DNA of 64,000 nt from NCBI RefSeq assembly GCF_016757735.1, contig NZ_CP068439.1, positions 992,001 to 1,056,000 of the forward strand, written 5' to 3'. Below, piece after piece: positions 35,722-47,198 of this stretch (positions are counted from its first letter, which is position 1; each line of letters opens with the position of its first letter). The notes below the pieces were generated by a model, which was not told the origin of the DNA, ran no database searches, and saw only the letters and a program-made list of their open reading frames with translations. The translations under genes and the position numbers were made by a program. This DNA comes from Aequorivita iocasae. Lineage in GTDB: Bacteria; Bacteroidota; Bacteroidia; Flavobacteriales; Flavobacteriaceae.

Positions 35722-36945
35722 TTATAAGTTTTTTATGCTGTTGTTTTCTGATGTTTTGCCACTTGTAATTAGCACAATTAATATAAAACCTACATAATAG
35801 GCTCCCATCTGCCGATGAAATACATTTTCAACAAAACAATACATTATAAGAATTGCCAGCATTGCCGTTGGCAAAAACTGTTTCCTGTTTGCGATAAAAC
35901 TTGTGATTATAAAGGTTAGGAAAATTAATAGCGCTATAAAGCCCGCGCTTAAATAAAAGTCAAAAAATTGATTATGGGTATTGTATCTTTCCGAAACAAA
36001 TTTATCTCTTTTGGCTTCGTTGGTCAGTTGCGAGGCGTAACAGGAAACAAGTTCGTCTTTTGTTTTATCAAAGCCTAAACCCGTCAGCATAAAACTTTCT
36101 TCGTGAATAATGTTTTGGGCACATTGCCAGACTATCGAGCGTAATTCATACGTCAATGAATTTTCAATAAATGCCGGTGGACTTTTATGTGTTTCTGTCT
36201 GGTTGTGCTGAAAGCCTTTTTCAGATTTAAGAAGAAAAAATAATCCTAAAACCGCTGTAATAGTAAATGCTGCAATAGCAACCTTCCATATTCTGCGGTG
36301 GCCGTAAAATTGTTTTATTGACACCAAGACCAAAAGACATATGAGCGCTATCTTTGAGTTTATAAGGACGATGAAGAGCAAGTTCACAAAAATATTGACC
36401 AAATAATAATTATTGTTGGGGTGGTATTTCTTTTTAATTTCCTGAAAGGAAATTAAAATACTGAAAGTGCTCAGAAGGCCCAAGTACAACCTATCTATCA
36501 ATAGCGATTCCACTACTTGAGGAGAATCGCCCAAAGAAAAACTTCCGGTAGCATCAGTGATTAAAACAAAATTATATATTGAAAAAATAATTGCTGCCAG
36601 CGAGGAAAATATTATTGCGCTATTGATCTTTTTTACATCGGCTACTGGAATGTAAAGAATGACAAGGCCTACGGCAATCATCACTTTTTTTATGATATTA
36701 AAATCCTCTGGGAATCTTCCGCTAAAAAACGAGTCTATAAAGAGATAGGCGAGAAGACCTACAAATAGTATAACTGGAAGTGATTTTAATTTTTTAAAAT
36801 CTTCCTTTTTTACAATAAACGGAAAAGCAACCATCAAAATCGCCAAAAGAATATTAGGGAGCGCCCTAATATAATTATCAAAAGGAATGATGAGATAAAG
36901 CAGCAAAAATGCATAGGGGTATATGGCTGACAGCAGTATCCTCAT
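35722..36945 (-). CDS. O-antigen ligase/polymerase family membrane protein
   Basis: A 407 aa protein with about ten hydrophobic helices. The large periplasmic loop near residues 255-335 and the motif YNTHNQFFDFYLSAGFIAL are typical of the WaaL/Wzy superfamily, which joins or extends lipid-linked glycans. Whether it acts as ligase or polymerase cannot be told from sequence. A second protein of the same family is encoded at 38213-39430. Confidence 0.85.
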   Translation of the reverse strand: MRILLSAIYPYAFLLLYLIIPFDNYIRALPNILLAILMVAFPFIVKKEDFKKLKSLPVILFVGLLAYLFIDSFFSGRFPEDFNIIKKVMIAVGLVILYIPVADVKKINSAIIFSSLAAIIFSIYNFVLITDATGSFSLGDSPQVVESLLIDRLYLGLLSTFSILISFQEIKKKYHPNNNYYLVNIFVNLLFIVLINSKIALICLLVLVSIKQFYGHRRIWKVAIAAFTITAVLGLFFLLKSEKGFQHNQTETHKSPPAFIENSLTYELRSIVWQCAQNIIHEESFMLTGLGFDKTKDELVSCYASQLTNEAKRDKFVSERYNTHNQFFDFYLSAGFIALLIFLTFIITSFIANRKQFLPTAMLAILIMYCFVENVFHRQMGAYYVGFILIVLITSGKTSENNSIKNL

Positions 36946-37042
36946 TATTATAAGTTCTGATTTCTAAATATTAGGGGAAGATAAAAAACTATCCATTAAT
37001 AAACTTATCCCTTCGCTATTTAGTTTTTAAAAAATCGATAAG

Positions 37043-38203
37043 TTAAGATTTTTTCTCCGCTTCAGTTTTATATATGCTTTCCAGGTTGTGAATTGTATTT
37101 TCAATGTTGAAGTGCTCATTGAAAAGTTTTAGTGAGTTTGCTTCAAATTGTTGACGCCTATTTTCATCCTCCAACAATTCTAAAATTGCATTTGAAAACT
37201 CATTAGTGTTATCTTCTTTAATAATTAATCCATTTTGATTATTGACAATCAAATCTCGGTTACCATCAACGTCGGTTACTATACATGCCTTTCTTAAAGC
37301 CATTGCTTCTATTACTGAGTAAGGCAACCCTTCGTAACGTGCTGAGGAAATATACAATCTTGATTTCAGTATAATATGAAAAACATCTTTTCTCTCGGTC
37401 CATTCCAATAGAGTTATGTTTTTTTCTAAATTATAAGCAGATATCTTCGCCTTAACACTTTCTAAATTGGGAGAATGAAATCCTACTCCCATTAGTACAA
37501 GATGCACATTTGGCTTTTCTAAAGTAACCCGTTTTATTACCTCCACCATAAATTCTATATTTTTTTGATAAGAGGGCCTGCCGACTGAACAAATGTATTC
37601 ATCGGGCCATGTTTGTGGAATCGACAGCTCTTTAATATCAGATATTTCGTTGATGCAATTATTAAACACTATCACTTTTTTAGGAGAATAGTGAACATCT
37701 ACTATAGCTCGATTTTTTTCTGATTCGGAAGTGGCTAGGATTTTATTGTTAAACTTTGAAAAAAGTCTTTCAATGCTTAAAAAAAAACTTCTTTTTATTT
37801 TATTAGAAGTACTTAGGTAAGAGAAGGCATGGGGCGTGTAAAACACAGAAGTGTTTGTGGCTACACCAACCAGCCTTCCAATGATGCCAGCTTTGGCACT
37901 GTGTGCATGTATTAAATCGGGCTTTTCATTTTTTACAATGGAAATTGTCTGAAATATTGCTTTAGTATCTTTCCAAGGATGAAGATTCCGATCAATAGCT
38001 ATTTTATATTCTTTTAATGGTTTGTTCTCTTTATTTAAAAAAACTTTATTTGTGTCAGTAAAGCCATGTATAATTACAATATCAAACAAATTAGGGTTTA
38101 AATTTGCTAAAACTAATCGTAGCCACACATCAACGCCGCCCACAGAATGGCTAATAAATAATATTTTAGGTTTTTTACCCATGTTTGTATTTTGAGTTTG
38201 CAT
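37043..38203 (-). CDS. Glycosyltransferase family 4 protein
   Basis: A 386 aa GT-B transferase. ILFISHSVGGVDVWLRLVL at the N-terminus and IHAHSAKAGIIGRLVG are typical, and the donor-site motif is SARYEGLPYSVIEAMALRKACIVTDVDG. It closely resembles the transferases that add ManNAc, fucose or glucose derivatives in capsule loci; the sugar is unknown. The start at 38182 (MGKKPK) is an alternative to the annotated one. It lies between two O-antigen-ligase-like genes in the most AT-rich part of the locus. Confidence 0.9.
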   Translation of the reverse strand: MQTQNTNMGKKPKILFISHSVGGVDVWLRLVLANLNPNLFDIVIIHGFTDTNKVFLNKENKPLKEYKIAIDRNLHPWKDTKAIFQTISIVKNEKPDLIHAHSAKAGIIGRLVGVATNTSVFYTPHAFSYLSTSNKIKRSFFLSIERLFSKFNNKILATSESEKNRAIVDVHYSPKKVIVFNNCINEISDIKELSIPQTWPDEYICSVGRPSYQKNIEFMVEVIKRVTLEKPNVHLVLMGVGFHSPNLESVKAKISAYNLEKNITLLEWTERKDVFHIILKSRLYISSARYEGLPYSVIEAMALRKACIVTDVDGNRDLIVNNQNGLIIKEDNTNEFSNAILELLEDENRRQQFEANSLKLFNEHFNIENTIHNLESIYKTEAEKKS

Positions 38204-38212
38204 TTTTTTTCA

Positions 38213-39430
38213 TTAGAGATTATCCTCTTTGATTAATACGCCTTTTTGGTATTGCCAGTAACTGAGCAAACAAACAAAAATACAATAGTAAAATAACCCT
38301 TGTTGGATTTCCAGATAGCTTTCCGTTATCATAGATCCTGCCATTACCAAAATAATTAAATTCATTACTCTGTTGCTTTGTTTAACACCATTATATAAGA
38401 GTATCCCGAAAACACCAAGAATTGCGAAAAAACCTAAAAAACCCAACTGTACAGTTGAAGACAAAAATTGATTATGGGCATTATACCTGGGAATGGAATA
38501 GCCTCTTGTTTTATAAATATTGGCAAGTTCCTCTCTTTCAGCACCTGCTCCGTATCCCAAGATTGGTCGGTTTTGAATTAATTCAATTGAAGCACTCCAC
38601 ATTTTCTCTCGTAAGAATATATTGTGATATTTCTCACCTGTTTCTGAAACTCTATCTTTTGTCCCTAAGCCAATTTTATCAAGAGTATCGTAAAACTTAT
38701 CATTTACATAACGGCTGTTTTCTATTAAGAAAAAACATAATAAAACTGTAAATATCCCCACCATAGCAGACTTTATGGAAAACAAAACTTTCCAGTTAAG
38801 TATGAAATAATATGCGAAAATCAATAAGTAAATAAATAATCCAAGCCTTACGCCAAATAAAACAATAACTATAAGAAAAAGGAATGCGCAAAAAAGTTTA
38901 AAATATTTTTTAAATGATCCAAATAATACTAGTACCAAACCAGTATTTAAGAACATGGCATCTTCAGGAATATATTTATGATACATCGATGCCTGTACGA
39001 AGTTGTACCAATGGCTTATTTCATAATCAACGATATAATGGTAAATTAATTTTCCCAAAGAAAACAAACAGAAAAACATAAGTGAAATAATGAATGTTTT
39101 TTTAGCTAGTTTTATTAAACCTAGAGAAGGATTTACAATAAAAAATGCAATTGGCATAAGAACAAAAACAATGATTCTTCCAAGTTTTGTAACTGTCTCA
39201 TCAAATTGTGTGCTGTATGTTAAACTTAGAATCGCCATAAGGAAATACAAAAACAATATAAGTATGGCCTTTTGAGTTTTCAATCGTGAAAAAAAACCTT
39301 TTTGGTTTTTGAAAAATAATCCTGTTAAAATTGTAATTACAAGTACTACAGGGGAAAGAAAATCTAAAAATGGCAAAACAGCAAACATGCTTAAAAAGCT
39401 GTAGTCGGCAATCAGTTCTTTCTTATTCAT
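38213..39430 (-). CDS. O-antigen ligase/polymerase family membrane protein (second copy)
   Basis: A 405 aa protein with about ten transmembrane helices. The periplasmic-loop motif RYNAHNQFLSSTVQLGFLG matches the protein encoded at 35722-36945, so the locus carries two WaaL/Wzy-like proteins. Residues RPILGYGAGAEREELAN before it are also family-typical. The start overlaps the stop of the next upstream gene by 8 bases. The division of labour between the two copies is unknown. Confidence 0.87.
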   Translation of the reverse strand: MNKKELIADYSFLSMFAVLPFLDFLSPVVLVITILTGLFFKNQKGFFSRLKTQKAILILFLYFLMAILSLTYSTQFDETVTKLGRIIVFVLMPIAFFIVNPSLGLIKLAKKTFIISLMFFCLFSLGKLIYHYIVDYEISHWYNFVQASMYHKYIPEDAMFLNTGLVLVLFGSFKKYFKLFCAFLFLIVIVLFGVRLGLFIYLLIFAYYFILNWKVLFSIKSAMVGIFTVLLCFFLIENSRYVNDKFYDTLDKIGLGTKDRVSETGEKYHNIFLREKMWSASIELIQNRPILGYGAGAEREELANIYKTRGYSIPRYNAHNQFLSSTVQLGFLGFFAILGVFGILLYNGVKQSNRVMNLIILVMAGSMITESYLEIQQGLFYYCIFVCLLSYWQYQKGVLIKEDNL

Positions 39431-40694
39431 ATATTAAATTTCTTTTTTTTCTGAAATAAATATATATACCATATAAAAGCATAAAGAAAATCGCGAAGTA
39501 CATTTTATAAAAATACCCCATTACAAATGCATATATAATCCAATTAAATAACTGGTAGGCAATTATTGAAAGTACATAGGCATGCCCTACCATTAACTCT
39601 TTTAAAACCCATCCCATGAGCGCAAGAAAAATAATAACCAAAAAAGTATGTAAGACCAAAGAAAGAGAAAGAGGAAAGATTTCGAATAAAATACCCGGAT
39701 AAGCATTGGTAAAATTATATCCTCCTTCAGCATTGGCAGCTAGAACATCTTTTTTGTTTTTTGCAAATTCTTCCATCATAATTGGCATTCCATAAAGCAG
39801 GTCTGCCGGGTTGAAAGATTTAGGAGCTTCATTACCTATCAAATACCGTTCAGTAGCTCCCCAAAACAAATGCCCTTGCAAGCCAAATATTCTATAAACT
39901 ATCGCTTCATTAGGATTATAAATCTTAATGTCTGCAAATGGATTAGTCTCTTCATATTTATTATAAGTAATCGTGTACATAATTGCGGTAAGAACACCTA
40001 CGACAATGAACAATGGTAATAAGGCCCGTTTTATATAAACTTTTAGATTGTTTCTATAATAAAAAACCAAAGGCAATAAAAAAGAATAGGAGCCCTGTAG
40101 AATTGGTGAAAATTTTTGGCCAATCATAAAATTATAACCAAAAAAAACAAACAGCATAAATACAGAAAATTTCTTGAATTTTGGGAACATCAAGCCGATG
40201 GCAAAGGGAACAAACATAGCTGTGTTTCCAAAAAGACTATTCAAAAATGGAAAACGAGAAGTGGACCAATAGGTAAAGCGTGTTACGGAAGAGTCCAAAA
40301 TAGGTAATGGCGACAATACCGCATTAATTAGAAGTAGAATAAGCGGTACAATTATCATTGCCATTACTATAAGTAGCTCCACATTTTTCCCCTTATAATT
40401 AAATTGGAACACCGGCAACCTTGTTTTATTGAATGTTTTAAAAGCCATGGCAATGATTGAGAATGTGAAAATAAAGTAGAGCACGCAAACTATCGTTGCG
40501 CCTGTGAAAAAACTAAACCTTCCCTGCTCGTTAATGAATATTCCCTGCTCAATATAGATAAGTGATGGAATTACACTAAACGCCTGAAAAAATACAAGCC
40601 CATATAAAAAGGACAATAAGAAACTTTTTTTTACATAATAATACGTAAAGAACACAAACAGGAACGCAAACAACAAGTTGATAAAAAGGCCCAT
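39423..40694 (-). CDS. Wzy-like oligosaccharide repeat-unit polymerase
   Basis: A 423 aa protein with roughly eleven hydrophobic helices and a hydrophilic loop near residues 245-330. It does not carry the HNQF motif of the other two and instead resembles the O-antigen polymerase (Wzy) group of low sequence conservation. Position between a flippase/glycosyltransferase block and an O-antigen ligase supports a polymerase role. This is a functional guess from topology and context. Confidence 0.7.
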   Translation of the reverse strand: MGLFINLLFAFLFVFFTYYYVKKSFLLSFLYGLVFFQAFSVIPSLIYIEQGIFINEQGRFSFFTGATIVCVLYFIFTFSIIAMAFKTFNKTRLPVFQFNYKGKNVELLIVMAMIIVPLILLLINAVLSPLPILDSSVTRFTYWSTSRFPFLNSLFGNTAMFVPFAIGLMFPKFKKFSVFMLFVFFGYNFMIGQKFSPILQGSYSFLLPLVFYYRNNLKVYIKRALLPLFIVVGVLTAIMYTITYNKYEETNPFADIKIYNPNEAIVYRIFGLQGHLFWGATERYLIGNEAPKSFNPADLLYGMPIMMEEFAKNKKDVLAANAEGGYNFTNAYPGILFEIFPLSLSLVLHTFLVIIFLALMGWVLKELMVGHAYVLSIIAYQLFNWIIYAFVMGYFYKMYFAIFFMLLYGIYIYFRKKRNLIYE

Positions 40695-40696
40695 AG

Positions 40697-41722
40697 TTAT
40701 AACTTGTCTTTATTTAAAAATTGAAATTCTAAGTTCTTAAAAAGTGGGACCAGTTCATCATTTTTTAAAGGATTTACAAAAAAAGACACGTTTTTCTTTT
40801 CTTGATCTTCAATTTTAGAATATATATTAATAAGCGTGCTAGAATCAAACCCTGCAATATATTGAGAATGTAATCTTTCAAAATATAAGTTTTCTGAGGT
40901 TTGTTCCGTAAGTAAAAAAACCACTTCTTTATCTGAAAAAATAGCTTTAAAAAATGCTTCAGACAATTGTTTTCCGTTACGATGGGGTTTATAGTAAATG
41001 GTTTTTATCTTTTTATAAAAAGACTGTTTTTTTAATTGTTCCAAAAATTGTTTTAGCGCATTTTCAAAAAAATTCTGGCCAAGTAGTGTGCCGTAAGATT
41101 CTTGTCCAATTATATAAAGTGAATTGGTGTAATTTGGTAAAGATATTTTCTCTAAAGGGAGTTGTTTTGCGTTTTTCTTTATATAAGCGTGTGTTGGAAG
41201 CGTTAAAAACTGAGAAATTACATGATCATATTCAGCTCCAGAGGAATGACCTTGGTATTTTTTAAATGGAATGCCGTGAGTTTGGGAAATTATTTGTTTT
41301 AATAGAAATTTTAATCTTGAAATATTTTTTAGGGAATGGTCATAATAATTCAAGGTGCCATCCTCTACAATAACTGCCTTTAGGTTTTTGCCAAAGCTCA
41401 AAAAAAGATAATTTGTTAAAACATCTTCTATATAACAAACGTATAAAGTAATGGGGCCATTTTTTAAAGAAGATATATGGCTCAACATCTCTTTGTAGGA
41501 ACGTATTTTAGAATTTATGGCTGCTACTTGGCTAAATGCGGAATCTGCATTGTTATTAAAAGATTGCTCTGCCATTATAACCCTATCCCATTTTAAGGAA
41601 TTATAAATTAAACCTGATCCCGCTATAAGAATTCGCTCACCTTCCACTACCAAATTGTTTTCAATAAGGTTTTCAAAATTTTGAACATGGTGCTGCCCAA
41701 GGGCCACAAATAAATTCTTCAT
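40697..41722 (-). CDS. Sialyltransferase/polysialyltransferase-like glycosyltransferase
   Basis: A 341 aa protein with no hydrophobic helix. Three short features recall the bacterial sialyltransferases (GT38/GT52/GT97 type): an acidic motif VEDGTLNYYDH near residue 139, a basic KPHRNGK near 247 (the HP-like motif) and GFDSSTLINIYSK near 293 (the Ser/Thr motif). Because the nonulosonic-acid synthesis genes lie close by, transfer of a nonulosonic acid from its CMP form is a reasonable hypothesis. The match is by motif only, and the family needs confirmation. Confidence 0.6.
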   Translation of the reverse strand: MKNLFVALGQHHVQNFENLIENNLVVEGERILIAGSGLIYNSLKWDRVIMAEQSFNNNADSAFSQVAAINSKIRSYKEMLSHISSLKNGPITLYVCYIEDVLTNYLFLSFGKNLKAVIVEDGTLNYYDHSLKNISRLKFLLKQIISQTHGIPFKKYQGHSSGAEYDHVISQFLTLPTHAYIKKNAKQLPLEKISLPNYTNSLYIIGQESYGTLLGQNFFENALKQFLEQLKKQSFYKKIKTIYYKPHRNGKQLSEAFFKAIFSDKEVVFLLTEQTSENLYFERLHSQYIAGFDSSTLINIYSKIEDQEKKNVSFFVNPLKNDELVPLFKNLEFQFLNKDKL

Positions 41723-41725
41723 TTT

Positions 41726-42958
41726 TTATATCTTCTTTTTTACAGCGCGTTTCCTTAATGCAAATATTATAATTCCTGTGATTAAAAATGCTATTCCGGC
41801 ACCTATAATCCCAAACAAATAACTGAACATAAAGGTGGATACCACATTAATCACACTGGAAATTAATACAATTTGCAATAATTTTTTTTCTTGGTGCTTA
41901 ATATATAAATAAGAATGGTATATGAGTGACACGTTCATTAAAAACGTTGCTGCATTCAATAATATTATTAACGGCCAAAATTGTGCAAAGGAAGCTTTTC
42001 CTTGCCACAAAAGAATTGGGTATATTAAAACGATCACAGCTAAAAATGCAAATCCAGAATGACGTATTAGCAAGTTTTTGAACCGGAGTAGTTTTGCATC
42101 AAACGTATCATTGGTAGAGCTCTCTATTAAATCTGGCAACTCATATGAAACTACGACGGTGCTTATGTAAATTCCTATCACCATGGAAATATTTGAATAA
42201 AATGAAAAGATACCGGCTGAAGCTTCGTCCAAGACTCCTTCCACTATGTATCGGTTTGAATACTCTATTACTTTTAGTGCGAGGGTTGCCATATAAAAAA
42301 TTAAACTTACCCGTAATCCATTTCTTAGCCAGTCTTTGTTAATTTGAATTGTTGAAATATGCCTTCGTATTGATTGACTGAACCAAAGTGCGGTAACAAA
42401 TAGTATGGCCAAATTGAAAAAAAGCCAAGTATAAAGTATATATTCTAATGAGATGGCTTTTTTTAAAACAATTATTTGAAATAACACCCAAATTGTCCAA
42501 CCAGCCACCCTTAAGAATAAAAACCAATTCGCGACCAAAACTTTTTTAAAAGCCAATAGCAAGCGATATATTTCTTGATTTAAATGTTCTGAAATAGAAA
42601 TAAAAATTATGAGTGTAGCGTATTTGGAAAGATAATCTACTTGATCAAAAATCAAATGTCCTATAAGGATAAAAAACAAATAGATAAACAGATAAAAAAC
42701 AAAGGATGTCGCAACCTTTGATGCTCTATCATTTGGTTTAAGCAATATATCACGAATCGCATAATTGTAAAAATCAAAGCCCAATACAAATATGGCAATG
42801 GTAACTGTAGTTGATAATAGTGAGTAAACACCATAAACCGATTCGGTAAAGTATTTTGATAAATATGTAAATATCAAAAACTTCGAGCCCATGGCGGACA
42901 TCCTAAGGAAAAGGGAACCAGCTTTATTTAATGGCAATTTTGAAAAAGTCGCTTGCAT
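41726..42958 (-). CDS. Wzx-like polysaccharide flippase
   Basis: A 410 aa protein with about twelve transmembrane helices and few charged loops, in the MATE/MOP-like flippase class that moves undecaprenyl-linked repeat units across the inner membrane. The N-terminus (SKLPLNKAGSLFLRMSAMGSKFLIF) and the C-terminal basic tail are typical. It is the only flippase in the locus, supporting a Wzx/Wzy-dependent pathway. Confidence 0.85.
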   Translation of the reverse strand: MQATFSKLPLNKAGSLFLRMSAMGSKFLIFTYLSKYFTESVYGVYSLLSTTVTIAIFVLGFDFYNYAIRDILLKPNDRASKVATSFVFYLFIYLFFILIGHLIFDQVDYLSKYATLIIFISISEHLNQEIYRLLLAFKKVLVANWFLFLRVAGWTIWVLFQIIVLKKAISLEYILYTWLFFNLAILFVTALWFSQSIRRHISTIQINKDWLRNGLRVSLIFYMATLALKVIEYSNRYIVEGVLDEASAGIFSFYSNISMVIGIYISTVVVSYELPDLIESSTNDTFDAKLLRFKNLLIRHSGFAFLAVIVLIYPILLWQGKASFAQFWPLIILLNAATFLMNVSLIYHSYLYIKHQEKKLLQIVLISSVINVVSTFMFSYLFGIIGAGIAFLITGIIIFALRKRAVKKKI

Positions 42959-43026
42959 TAAATATTACTTTTTAGTGTTTTACGTCCGCTTTCCTTAATT
43001 TTTTGGCAAGAGTAATTTCAAAAAAA

Positions 43027-44592
<1,566 letters not shown>

Positions 44593-44596
<4 letters not shown>

Positions 44597-45348
44597 TTAA
44601 TATTTTTTAATGTTTCCGCTTTCATGATTGTTAGCCATTGCGGATTTTCTTTTACTGTTTTTGAAATCTCAATAGCAGAAAATTCTATGTTTTTTGATTT
44701 TAGCACATCATAAATTTCTTTTAACAGCTCAAAATCGGATTTTGTATCTACCGTTAGCCTTAACTCTGAAACATCTTCAATGCTTTGATTTATTTTTTCA
44801 AAATGGATATTAAATATATTTGGATGGGTATAAATATAATTTGTTACGTGTTCTTGATAAATAGAATCATCAGTTAAAGAAGCTATTTTTTTAAGTGTAC
44901 CCAGTGTTACCATCTCTGTCCAAAAGCCAAAGCCGGTTTTTATTGTAGGTGTATAATTATTGGTAGAATAGCACCAATAATCATATTTGTTTTTAAAATT
45001 ATTTATTTGATCCTCCACTGCGTTTAGATCAACAAATGGATTATCAGCACAAAGTCTAATAATATTATCAATTTTGAAGTGTTCCGCAGTTTCAATAAAC
45101 CGATTTAAAACATTTTCTTCACTTCCAGTATAATAGCTAAAACCATATTTCTTAGCAATTTCAATCAATTGGTTGTCTGACTTATTTTGAGTCGTGGCAA
45201 GAATTATAGGAATCGAAATATTACTTTCTTTTAGCCGATGCAAAATAATTTCAAATATTCCTTTATTCTCATAAAAAGGCAAAAGCATCTTGTTGGGTAA
45301 TCTGGTAGACCCTGTTCTTGCTTGAATTACTATCCCCGATTTTGTCAT
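44593..45348 (-). CDS. SpsF-type cytidylyltransferase
   Basis: A 251 aa nucleotidyltransferase of the SpsF/COG1861 group. The nucleotide-binding start is GIVIQARTGSTRLPNKML, followed by RLCADNPFVDL. It belongs to the same fold as CMP-sialic acid synthetase NeuA and KdsB but is a separate branch. In this position it most likely activates the product of the adjacent NeuB-like synthase as a CMP sugar. No classical NeuA is present in the window. Confidence 0.85.
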
Positions 45349-45358
45349 TAGCCGTGTA

Positions 45359-46324
45359 CTATTCTTGAGCGATACGCTTTAATCCCAAATAAACAAATCT
45401 TAAAAAAAAGATAAATGAAAATAAAAGGAATAGAAGCATCGGTATCTTAATAGTGTTTTTTAATGTCGCAAATCCCCCTTCTAAAATATTATAGTTTATA
45501 CTTACTGGTTTAATAATAGCCACCTCATCTTTGCTTTTTTTAAGCAATTCCAATTTATCCTTTAGCAAAACATCCTTATACCTATAAATACTATAAAAGT
45601 CATTGTTAAAACTTGCATAAACTGGAGGGTTTGTAATTGATCCTCCCGTTGCGTTAACTATTGAATTAATAACAGAATCTGATTGCTTTATCATCTTTTC
45701 TGTTTCTAACAATCTCTCTGTTGTGTTTTCAACATATGCTTCTTTATATTGAGTAAAGTGCATATTTTCATTGTAAAATTTTATTAAATCAGCCAATGGT
45801 TTTTCTGATTCTTTTCCAAGAATAAAGACCTTGAGCTTTTGATATTTGTATTGCTTACTTGTTGTCATATCGTCAACAAATTCTTTCATATCTTGATTTT
45901 CAAAAAGTATTCTGAATACATCAATATTTTCTCTAGACTTTGTAGTAAAATTATAAATATCAACAATAGGCTCAATTTCTATTTTTCTAACCACTTTATA
46001 ATTTTCTCCAAATATCGTCTTCAAATAGAGTGAGTCACCAGATTGTATTTTAAAATTGAGTTCGTCAGTCTTGTCATACAGATATTCTACACTTTCAAAA
46101 TTTGGAATTACAATCAATCTATTTTCATAAACTTTTACAGAATTTCTATCAAGAAAATATCCCAAAATAATTCCAACGATAATTACTCCAATAATCAATA
46201 AGAAATATTTTCTAAAAAAACCTAAAACTAGAAAAAGCAATTTTACTAAACTTATGAAAACACTTCCAATAGATTTAAACAAATACCCCAAATCAACCTC
46301 CTCAGATGAATTTTGCTGTGCCAT
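45359..46324 (-). CDS. Wzz-like chain-length/export protein
   Basis: A 321 aa protein with two transmembrane helices at about residues 38-58 and 290-312 that enclose a mostly helical periplasmic domain with a coiled-coil-like region (residues 190-260). That topology matches Wzz/PCP-type chain-length regulators of O-antigen and capsule systems. Sequence conservation is low and the family was not recognised by name. It sits between the rfb genes and the nonulosonic-acid genes. Confidence 0.7.
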   Translation of the reverse strand: MAQQNSSEEVDLGYLFKSIGSVFISLVKLLFLVLGFFRKYFLLIIGVIIVGIILGYFLDRNSVKVYENRLIVIPNFESVEYLYDKTDELNFKIQSGDSLYLKTIFGENYKVVRKIEIEPIVDIYNFTTKSRENIDVFRILFENQDMKEFVDDMTTSKQYKYQKLKVFILGKESEKPLADLIKFYNENMHFTQYKEAYVENTTERLLETEKMIKQSDSVINSIVNATGGSITNPPVYASFNNDFYSIYRYKDVLLKDKLELLKKSKDEVAIIKPVSINYNILEGGFATLKNTIKIPMLLFLLFSFIFFLRFVYLGLKRIAQE

Positions 46325-46334
46325 AAAACTAATA

Positions 46335-47198
46335 TTATAAATTAATGACTGTCTTTTTTATTACAGATTGTAAGCTTTCCTGCCAATCTATATATTTTAA
46401 TTTCAATGTATTCTGCGCCTTTGTATTATCCAAAACACTATACTCCGGGCGTGCGGCAAAAGTACGGTAATGGTTTGTTTTTGCAAGGTCTGCTTCTTTT
46501 AATTTTTCGCTTTGCTTAAGTATCTCCTCGGCAAAGCCAAACCAAGTGGTTTCGCCGCTGTTGCTATAGTGGTAAACGCCATAACCTGTTGAATCTTGTG
46601 CAATTATCTGCAACAGGGCTTTCGCCAAATCATTTGCATTTGTAGGAGTTCCCGTTTGTTCGGTTGTAATGGTAAGGGTTTTTCCCGCTTCAGCGTATTT
46701 CAAAATGGTCTTCAAAAAATTATGCCCGTATTGCGAATACAACCACGAAGTCCTTAAAATAAAGTGTTTTTCAGTGATTTTCTGTATGTATTGCTCTCCC
46801 TCTAGCTTTGACGCCCCGTAAACATTGATGGGGTTTGTAGCGTCAGTTTCCAAATAAGGTGATTTCTTTTTTCCATCAAAAACGTAATCTGTGGAAACGT
46901 GTAACAAAACAACATCATTCTTATTACAAGTTGAAGCCAAGTTTTTCACGGCTTGCGCATTTATTGCAAATGCTTTTTCTTCTTCACTTTCTGCTTGCTC
47001 AACATTTGTGTAGGCAGCAGTATTTATACAATGTGTAAAATTATTTCTTCTGAAATAATCCGTTACTAAATCAGCCTTTTCAATATCAATATCTTCCTTT
47101 GAAACAAAGACAAATTCAACATCGGGATAACCGGCGGCCGCATCTTTTATGCATCTTCCCAATTGTCCGTTCGCACCTGTAACCAGTATTTTTTTCAT
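46335..47198 (-). CDS. rfbD: dTDP-4-dehydrorhamnose reductase
   Basis: Last step of dTDP-L-rhamnose synthesis. KILVTGANGQLGRCIKD is the NAD(P) motif, STDYVFDGKKKSPYLE and NVYGASKLEGE contain the catalytic Thr/Tyr/Lys, and LRTSWLYSQYGHNF is characteristic; 287 aa is typical. It overlaps rfbC by 4 bases (ATGA), so translation is coupled. Confidence 0.96.
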   Translation of the reverse strand: MKKILVTGANGQLGRCIKDAAAGYPDVEFVFVSKEDIDIEKADLVTDYFRRNNFTHCINTAAYTNVEQAESEEEKAFAINAQAVKNLASTCNKNDVVLLHVSTDYVFDGKKKSPYLETDATNPINVYGASKLEGEQYIQKITEKHFILRTSWLYSQYGHNFLKTILKYAEAGKTLTITTEQTGTPTNANDLAKALLQIIAQDSTGYGVYHYSNSGETTWFGFAEEILKQSEKLKEADLAKTNHYRTFAARPEYSVLDNTKAQNTLKLKYIDWQESLQSVIKKTVINL

